Shown: positions 58,331 through 64,000 of the stretch, in pieces | Layout: every line of letters begins with the position of its first letter | Position numbering within the stretch: the stretch's first letter is position 1 | NCBI GenBank assembly: GCA_022828595.1 | Contig: JAKGHH010000002.1 | Coordinates: 72,326,383 to 72,390,382, forward strand | Source: Nelumbo lutea | Taxonomy: Eukaryota; Streptophyta; Magnoliopsida; Proteales; Nelumbonaceae | DNA: 64,000 nt | Reading direction: 5' to 3' | Notes under the pieces: generated by a model | Told to the model about the DNA's origin: nothing | Seen by the model: only the letters and a program-made list of their open reading frames with translations | Database searches by the model: none | Made by a program: the position numbers and the translations under genes

Positions 58331-60217
58331 GTGCCTTCGTCTCCACCCGTACTTCCTCTTCCTCTTCCTGTCAGTGGTTCAGTTCCAAATGCTGTTGTTG
58401 GAGTAGACTCATCACCTCATCCCGTGCAGATCACCACCGAACATCCACAAATCCGGCAAGTGTATACACGTCGAACGACACCGGCCCCTCCTCCAGCTTC
58501 TACCTCATCTGCGGATCCTCTCACGGCTCCTATTGTTGAACCTTCAGACCTTGACCTACCCATTGCCTTACGAAAAGGTAAACGCAATTCTACCATCCAT
58601 CCCATTTCCAATTTTGTTTCATTATCTCGTCTTTCTACTTCACATCGCCAGTTTGTTTCCCTTTTATCCTCTATTTCCATACCTAACAATGTTCAAGAAG
58701 CTCTCAGTTCACCTGATTGGCGACGGGCAATGGAGGAGGAACTTTCTGCTCTTCAACATACTCAAACGTGGGAACTTACTACTCTCCCACCTAGTAAGCA
58801 TGTTGTGGGTTGTAAATGGGTGTATACTATGAAATACTTGCCAGATGGTAGTATGGAGCATCTGAAGGCCAGACTTGTTGCTAAAGGTTACTCACAGTTG
58901 TATGGAGTGGACTACATGGAGACATTCTCTCCGGTGGCTAAGATTGGTTCTGTTCGTGTACTAATTTCCCTAGCAGTTATGTATGATTGGCCTCTGTTTC
59001 AGCTTGATATAAAGAATGTCTTTCTCCATGGTGATCTTGTGGAGGAGGTATATATGGAGCAACCACTTGGGTTTGTTGCTCAGGGGGAGGATGGTAAGGT
59101 ATGCAGATTGAAGAAGGCAATTTATGGGTTGAAACAATCGCCGCGTGCTTGGTTTGGGAAGTTCAGTGAAGTGGTGAAGAGTTTTGGAATGAAGCAGTGC
59201 CAAGTAGATCACTCAGTGTTCAGCTATGACTCAGAAGCTGGGAATATTCTATTAGTGGTCTATGTGGATGATATTGTCATTACTAGCAGTGATAAATTGG
59301 GGATTGGCAAATTAAAGGTATTTCTGCAAAATCATTTCCAAACAAAAGATCTTGGAACATTGAAGTATTTCTTGGGAATAGAGGTTGTCAGGTCAAAACA
59401 AGGTGTAAATCTGTGCCAAAGAAAATATGTTCTTGATCTATTGGAAGAAACAGGACTGTTAGGTGCAAAACCGACTGAGACCCCTACGGAACCAAATATT
59501 AAGTTGAGCAGTGATACAGGAGAAGTATTTGAAGATCCTGGAAGGTATAGACGACTAGTGGGGAAGCTGAACTATCTGACTATCACGAGACCCGACATAT
59601 CCTTTGCAATCAGTGTGGTGAGCCAATTCATGCAGAACCCTCGTATACCTTACTGGGATGCAATTCTTAGAATTGTGAGGTATCTGAAAGGAGCTCCAGG
59701 TCGTGGACTATTGTATAAACCAAGAGGAAAACTTGAAGTAATGGGGTATACAGATGTAGACTGGGCAGGCTCAGTGAATGATAGAAGATCTACTACGAAC
59801 TATTGCACATTTCTTGGAGGAAATCTTGTGGCGTGGAAGAGTAAAAAGAAGACGGTTGTGGCCAGAAGTAGTTATGAAGCTGAATATAGGGCCATGGCAC
59901 ATACTACCTGTGAGTTAGTGTGGTTGAAGAATCTTCTACAAGAAATTGGGTTTCACATGGATAAACCTATGAGACTATATTGTGACAACCAAGCTGCACT
60001 CCATATCTCATCCAATCCTGTATTTCATGAGAGAACAAAGCACATAGAGGTTGATTGCCACTTTGTGAGGGAGAAGGTCCTTGCTGGAGAGATAAACACA
60101 GAACATGTGGGCTCAAATGATCAATGGGCAGATTTGTTTACAAAAGCTCTAAACTTAGTGAAAGTGAACTATCTATGTAACAAGCTGAGATTATATGACA
60201 TATATTCTCCAGCTTGA
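58331..60217 (+). CDS. Copia-G reverse transcriptase-RNase H, open frame
   Basis: 628 codons without a stop. Order: proline-rich linker (residues 1-75); LPIALRKGKR block; RT with CKWVYTMKYLPDGS, LVAKGYSQ, FQLDIKNVFLHGDL, KAIYGLKQSPRAWF, and YVDDIVITSS (about residue 310), the catalytic box; FLGIEVVRSKQG; RNase H with DVDWAGS, ARSSYEAEYRAM, LYCDNQAALHISSNP and ending LRLYDIYSPA. The RNase H first Asp motif reads DVDWAG where relatives have DADWAG. The start is only where the frame opens; in a live element this is part of one gag-pol polyprotein, so it may not be expressed on its own. Upstream domains are broken. Confidence 0.85.
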   Translation: MPSSPPVLPLPLPVSGSVPNAVVGVDSSPHPVQITTEHPQIRQVYTRRTTPAPPPASTSSADPLTAPIVEPSDLDLPIALRKGKRNSTIHPISNFVSLSRLSTSHRQFVSLLSSISIPNNVQEALSSPDWRRAMEEELSALQHTQTWELTTLPPSKHVVGCKWVYTMKYLPDGSMEHLKARLVAKGYSQLYGVDYMETFSPVAKIGSVRVLISLAVMYDWPLFQLDIKNVFLHGDLVEEVYMEQPLGFVAQGEDGKVCRLKKAIYGLKQSPRAWFGKFSEVVKSFGMKQCQVDHSVFSYDSEAGNILLVVYVDDIVITSSDKLGIGKLKVFLQNHFQTKDLGTLKYFLGIEVVRSKQGVNLCQRKYVLDLLEETGLLGAKPTETPTEPNIKLSSDTGEVFEDPGRYRRLVGKLNYLTITRPDISFAISVVSQFMQNPRIPYWDAILRIVRYLKGAPGRGLLYKPRGKLEVMGYTDVDWAGSVNDRRSTTNYCTFLGGNLVAWKSKKKTVVARSSYEAEYRAMAHTTCELVWLKNLLQEIGFHMDKPMRLYCDNQAALHISSNPVFHERTKHIEVDCHFVREKVLAGEINTEHVGSNDQWADLFTKALNLVKVNYLCNKLRLYDIYSPA

Positions 60218-60224
60218 GGGGGAG
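60213..60224 (+). promoter_or_regulatory. Copia-G polypurine tract
   Basis: CTTGAGGGGGAG before TGTCAGAG at 60225. An identical copy lies at 60319-60330 before the second LTR start. Confidence 0.85.
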
Positions 60225-60606
60225 TGTCAGAGTGAGCCAAATAGGGGTAATTTAGTAATCTTATGTCAGTTAAGTACTTTGCTTATGTGGCTGTTTTATT
60301 AGAGTACTCTGCCCCACACTTGAGGGGGAGTGTCAGAGTGAGCCGAATAGGGGTAGTTTAGTAATCTCATGTCAGTTAAGTACTTTGCTTATGTGGTTGT
60401 TTTATTAGAGTACTCTGCCCCACACTTAAGTGAGGGCAGTTTAGTCTTTGTAAGTGTAATTAGAACCTAATAAACATTAGGGGGTCGACTGAATGGGTGA
60501 CCAATCAATTTCGACTAAACCCTCATGTTCTCTCTTTCTCTTGTCTTCTTCCTCATCTTCTTCTTCCTTCTTCGCTGGTTCGGGTTACTGTAGCTGCTCC
60601 AAAACA
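60225..60606 (+). repeat. Copia-G 3' LTR with partial duplication
   Basis: 60225-60330 holds the first part of an LTR (TGTCAGAGTGAGCC to GCCCCACA) followed by a second PPT; 60331-60606 is a full 276-bp LTR ending AAAACA. The TSD GTTAG follows the full copy. The partial copy differs from both full LTRs at a few positions. Confidence 0.88.
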
Positions 60607-60611
60607 GTTAG

Positions 60612-61240
60612 TTTCCCTTTCCACTTGACCAAGAACCTAAAATAGGCCCCATTTCGAGTGTTGTGACTCAAACATCTTCTACACCCTCTACTTGTTCAAA
60701 CTCATTAGAATTGCTATCCCTTTGCGCTTGTCCTTGCTCAACCTCGGTTGTTGGTTCTAGATCTCCATGGTAATCAAAGAGGTCTGCTACATTAAAAATG
60801 GGTGAAATGGACAAATCAGCCAGTAGCTCAATTTCATATGCATTGTCCCCAAACTGTCTCAACACTTGATATGGCCCAATCTTTTTCTACTTCAACTTAT
60901 GATAAGTCCCAACAGGCAACCTTTCAGGCCGCAAAAAAACCATGACCAGATCGCCCTCATGAAACTCTTTCACCCAACAATGCTTATCTTTAGCCTCTTT
61001 ATACATTTGGTTGCTTTCTTTCAGCTTTTGTCGTGCATTTTCTTGAATATCTCGAATGGATTTAGCTAAAGCCTCGGCATCATCACTAACTCGTTGCAAC
61101 CTTGTTATAGGGACTAGATCAACAACACCTTTAGGCGACCGACCATACACAACCTCAAAAGGAATCTTCCTCATAGATCTATTAATTGAACCATTGAAGG
61201 AAAACTCAACTTATGGTAGGATAACACCCCACTACTTCAA
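60612..61240 (-). pseudogene. Gypsy-2 integrase C-terminal part
   Basis: Minus strand 61174-60887 encodes MRKIPFEVVYGRSPKGVVDL and HCWVKEFHEGDLVMVFLRPE, and 60865-60668 encodes [20 protein letters not shown] then [15 protein letters not shown]. These are the conserved C-terminal blocks of gypsy integrase (PFEVVYG and the GPY/F-like module). The reading frame has a stop near 60885 between the two parts. Confidence 0.85.
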
Positions 61241-61260
61241 GTAGTCTCCAACAAAACTCC

Positions 61261-61645
61261 TTAACAAGTTGCCCAAGCTTCAGTTTGCCCATCTGTTTGT
61301 CGGTGAAAAGTACTGCTATATTGTAAGGTAGTACCCATACACTTCCATAAAGTTATCCAAAAGTGGCTAAGGAATCTTGTGTCACAATCTAATGTGATAG
61401 ATCTTGGCAATCCATGCAACTGAAAAACCTCTTTGAAAGACAAGTTAGCTACATGAGAAGCATCTAAAGTTTTTTGGCAACCAATAAAGTGGGCCATTTT
61501 GGAGAAACGATCAACCACAACAAAAATAAAATCATTACCCCTAGTTGTTCTTGGCAACCCCAACACAAAACCCATAGTAATATCAATCCATGGTGCTTTT
61601 GGTAAGGGTAATACAAACCTGTATTTTTATGTTGCCTCTTAGATG
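61261..61645 (-). pseudogene. Gypsy-2 integrase catalytic core
   Basis: Minus strand 61575-61261 encodes [29 protein letters not shown] and [18 protein letters not shown], then [12 protein letters not shown], stop. The first catalytic Asp is expected just upstream in the segment before the MITE; the second (DCDTRF) is present. The frame is lost after QTDGQTE. Confidence 0.85.
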
Positions 61646-61653
61646 TTTAGCAC

Positions 61654-62122
61654 TAGGGGTGTCAACGATATTCAAAAATCCAATTTCGAATTCGATACTC
61701 GACATAATCGAATCGAATTCAAATAATTCGAATATCTAATCGGTCGAATTCGGATATCCTATTCTTATCAAATAGTTAATCGGATTCAAATTCGGATATG
61801 ACCTGATTCGATTCGATAAATATCCAAATTCAACCAATTATTTAATTCTTATATATAAAAAATAAAATATTTTATATAATATATATAATAATTAAGTTAT
61901 ATAAATAATTTATATATTTATATACTTTATATCAATAAAATATTTATTTTATATATTTATTAATTATCTAAAATAATTAATTAATCGAATTCAAATCAAA
62001 TCAAATATTCGAATATTTAATCGGATTCGAATTTGGATATTAATTTTCAATATCCGTCGGATATCGGATTCGAATTCGGATATTGCCTGATCCGATTCAA
62101 ATTTGATCCGTTTACACCCCTA
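61654..62122 (-). mobile_element. hAT-type MITE (copy 3) in Gypsy-2
   Basis: 469 bp with terminal inverted repeats TAGGGGTGTCAACG and CGTTTACACCCCTA, flanked by an exact 8-bp TSD TTTAGCAC (61646-61653 and 62123-62130). GAATTCGAAT-type sub-motifs near both ends and a central AT-rich core, as in the copy at 5734, but in opposite orientation. Non-coding; depends on a hAT transposase elsewhere. Confidence 0.88.
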
Positions 62123-62130
62123 TTTAGCAC

Positions 62131-62960
62131 TTGTCACACCTATCAACATAGTAGAACACATCCTTTTGTAGCCTTGGCCAAAAGTACCTTGGAGTCCATT
62201 TCAAGTGCCTTCTTGTAACCAAAATGCCCCTTGTAATGCAAATCAGCAATGAGTAACACCCTCAAAGACCCTGATGGAATACATAACCTATTGCCCATGA
62301 ATAAGTAGCCATCATTCCACACAAACTTGGCTCAAATATCCTTGTCACCTATTGCATAGCTTCTACAAATAGAGCCAAAATAAGGGGTCATCTTGGTATT
62401 GGTCTTTAATGGAGCTGAATCCCACAACATTAGTAGACATTGTTGTCACTAAGTGAACTTTCCTACCAAGAGCATCGGCTACCTGGGTTTGCTGTCCAGC
62501 CTTATACTTCAAAACAAAATTATATTCTTATAGAAAATCAATCCATTTAGCATGTCTTCCCTTTATCTTCTGTTGGGAGCTAAGGTGTTTCAATGCTTCA
62601 TGGTCTGAATACAACACAAACTCCCGTTGGATAAGGTAATGCCTCCAAAACTCCAAGGCTTGTACAATAGCATAAAAATCAACATCATAAGTGGAATACC
62701 CCCTTCTAGCATCATTAAATTTCTCACTAAAGTAAGCAACTAGACGGCCTTCTTGGCTAAGGATAGCTCCAAACCCAACATGGGATGCATCACATTCAAC
62801 TTCGAAGAGCTTGTTAAAATCAGGTAAATCCAGTACCGGAGCCTTGGTCATCCTCATCTTTAGCTCTTGGAAGCTTTTCTCAGCCATAGGAGTCCAAGTA
62901 AACTCACCTTCTTTCAAGCATTTAGTAATGGGTGCTACAGTAGTGCTGAAATTCTTTATA
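62131..62960 (-). pseudogene. Gypsy-2 RNase H and integrase zinc-finger region
   Basis: Minus strand 62917-62528 encodes KMRMTKAPVLDLPDFNKLFE, ECDASHVGFGAILSQEG and YSDHEALKHLSSQQKIKGRH, the RT connection and RNase H domain of gypsy elements; the D of ECDAS and SDHEAL fit the active-site pattern. The region 62525-62131 has the linker to the integrase zinc finger in several frames with stops. Confidence 0.85.
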
Positions 62961-63006
62961 AATCGAAGATAAAATGTTACTAGTCCATGGAAACTACGAA
63001 TTTCAG

Positions 63007-63941
63007 TTAAGATCTTTGGTGTTGGCCACTCTTAAATAGCTTGAACCTTTTCTTGGTCCACTTCAATTCCCTTGGCTGAAACAATATACCCCCAAAAACA
63101 CCAACCGATTTAATCATAAAATTACACTTCTTCAAATTTATATATAGTCGATTTTGTCTCAAGACTTGCAAGACTGTTCTTAAGTGTTCTAAGTGGTTGT
63201 CACGATCTTTGTTGTGGATGAGTATGTCATCAAAATAAACTACCACATATTTCCCCTAAACACCCTTAGAACTTGGCTCATGAACCTCATAAAGGTACTA
63301 GGACCATTAGACAACCCAAATGGCATAACCAGCCATTCATCAAAGGTACAAATTTGATAATACCCACTCTTCAAATCTATCTTTGAAAAGACTTGTGAGC
63401 CTACCAATGTGTCTAACATGTCATCAAGATGAAGTATAGGAAACATGTATTTAACTGTAATCTTGTTAATCGCACGACTGTCAACACACATACACCAATT
63501 ACCATCTTTCTTTGGCATGAGCAAAGCTGGAACAGCACATGGACTTAAGCTCTCACAGATTATCTCCTTCTTCAGCAACTCCGATACTTGTCTTTGGAGC
63601 TCCTCATGCTCCTTAGGGATCATTTTATAGTGGGGTAAGTTACGCAATGCTGCTCTCAGCACTAAATCTATATGATGTTGTACATCTCTTAGGGGAGGAA
63701 GGCCATTGGGTAATTCCTCAGGCATCACATCAGCATACTCATGAAGTAGCTCCTTCACCATCTCTGGAACAGGTGTTTCTTTGCTAGCTTCTTTTGCAGC
63801 CAACACATAAACAACATCCAAATTTCTTTCTTCTTGAGCCAATTTGTTTGAGGTGAAGAGAGTAGTGGTTGGTTTGGTTTCCTTCTTTGGAAATGAATCA
63901 AGTTGCATTGGTTTAAAAGTTATCTTCTTATTGTCTTTCAC
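63007..63941 (-). pseudogene. Gypsy-2 reverse transcriptase
   Basis: Minus strand 63941-63240: linker, then [62 protein letters not shown] and [16 protein letters not shown], the palm and fingers of gypsy RT. A TAG-type break near 63243 (WVVYF context) separates it from 63246-63007, which carries [13 protein letters not shown] (the YxDD box) and INLKKCNFM. A frameshift follows near 63030. The element continues past the window's right edge toward gag. Confidence 0.88.
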
Positions 63942-64000
63942 AAAGCTACATGTGTTCTTGTCCCCATAATGAAAGGTTTTACAGTCATATTGCCATGGAA
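63942..64000 (-). pseudogene. Gypsy-2 protease-linker edge
   Basis: Last 59 bases continue the Gypsy-2 frame (protease/RT linker) off the window. Too short to assign a domain. Confidence 0.5.

Larger units (their letters stand above)
54966..60606 (+). mobile_element. Copia-G: complete Ty1/copia element, 5.6 kb
   Basis: Plus-strand element with TSD GTTAG (54961-54965 and 60607-60611). 5' LTR 54966-55238, PBS 55239-55250, gag, protease, integrase, RT, RNase H, PPT 60213-60224, then a 3' LTR region holding a 106-bp partial LTR followed by a complete LTR. LTR ends are canonical TG...CA. Inserted in the 3' part of Gypsy-2 pol. Confidence 0.92.

Noticed and set aside
60612..64000. Endogenous pararetrovirus
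   Set aside because: Domain order and integrase (absent from caulimovirids) indicate Ty3/gypsy; no movement-protein motif seen.

Overview
This is nuclear DNA of a flowering plant, dominated by transposable elements. The evidence is split exons of a plant calcium-dependent protein kinase with GT-AG introns, Ty1/copia and Ty3/gypsy retrotransposons primed from initiator-Met tRNA, Au-type SINEs, L1 and RTE LINEs, and hAT- and Tourist-type MITEs. The species cannot be named from sequence alone. No bacterial operon, CRISPR array or rRNA/tRNA operon is present.

Layout. 1-3846: decayed minus-strand Ty3/gypsy element, split by an LTR-like block at about 866-2090. 3847-6900: very AT-rich, degenerate repeat tract with a hAT-type MITE (5734-6169). 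8151-8278: foldback Tourist-type MITE. 8556-19463 (minus): six exons of a CDPK gene, covering the C-terminal part of the kinase domain, the autoinhibitory junction, four EF-hands and the stop codon. The exon with the start codon and the HRD/DFG kinase motifs is not in view. The 8-kb intron 9946-17931 holds a hAT-type MITE (10537-16908), inside which a 5.9-kb Copia element (Copia-1, 10679-16567) is nested. Both insertions have exact target-site duplications (TSDs). A second, GC-rich hAT-like MITE lies at about 17255-17679.

20709-26022: Copia-A (TSD GAATC). 26023-27086: an older Copia 3' end and a Tourist-type MITE. 27806-30563: an RTE fragment and a Copia-B remnant whose junction was tandemly duplicated; Copia-B also carries an L1 tail. 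30564-48007: a pile-up of related Copia elements. Copia-D is interrupted by Copia-F (31744-37551) and fused to 5'-truncated Copia-E (38271-43329). After Copia-E comes another LTR, itself split by Copia-2 (43580-47953), a deletion derivative of the Copia-1 family. 48000-53470: LINE tails (L1 and RTE), two Au-type SINEs with clear TSDs, and two worn Copia 3' ends. 54101-64000: minus-strand Ty3/gypsy element (3' LTR 54101-54805, pol to the window end), invaded by Copia-G (54966-60606, TSD GTTAG) and a hAT MITE (61654-62122, TSD TTTAGCAC).

Only the CDPK is a likely functional host gene. Each retroelement encodes, or once encoded, gag, aspartic protease, integrase, reverse transcriptase and RNase H, bounded by a tRNA-primer binding site (PBS) and a polypurine tract (PPT). 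Nearly all carry stops, frameshifts or deletions. The most notable signals are Copia families whose LTRs end TG...CT (and one TG...GA) rather than TG...CA; a 34-nt 5S-rRNA-like segment spanning the PPT/LTR junction of the second gypsy element; a 3' LTR with its PPT partly duplicated; and base-exact nesting of Copia in MITE in a kinase intron.
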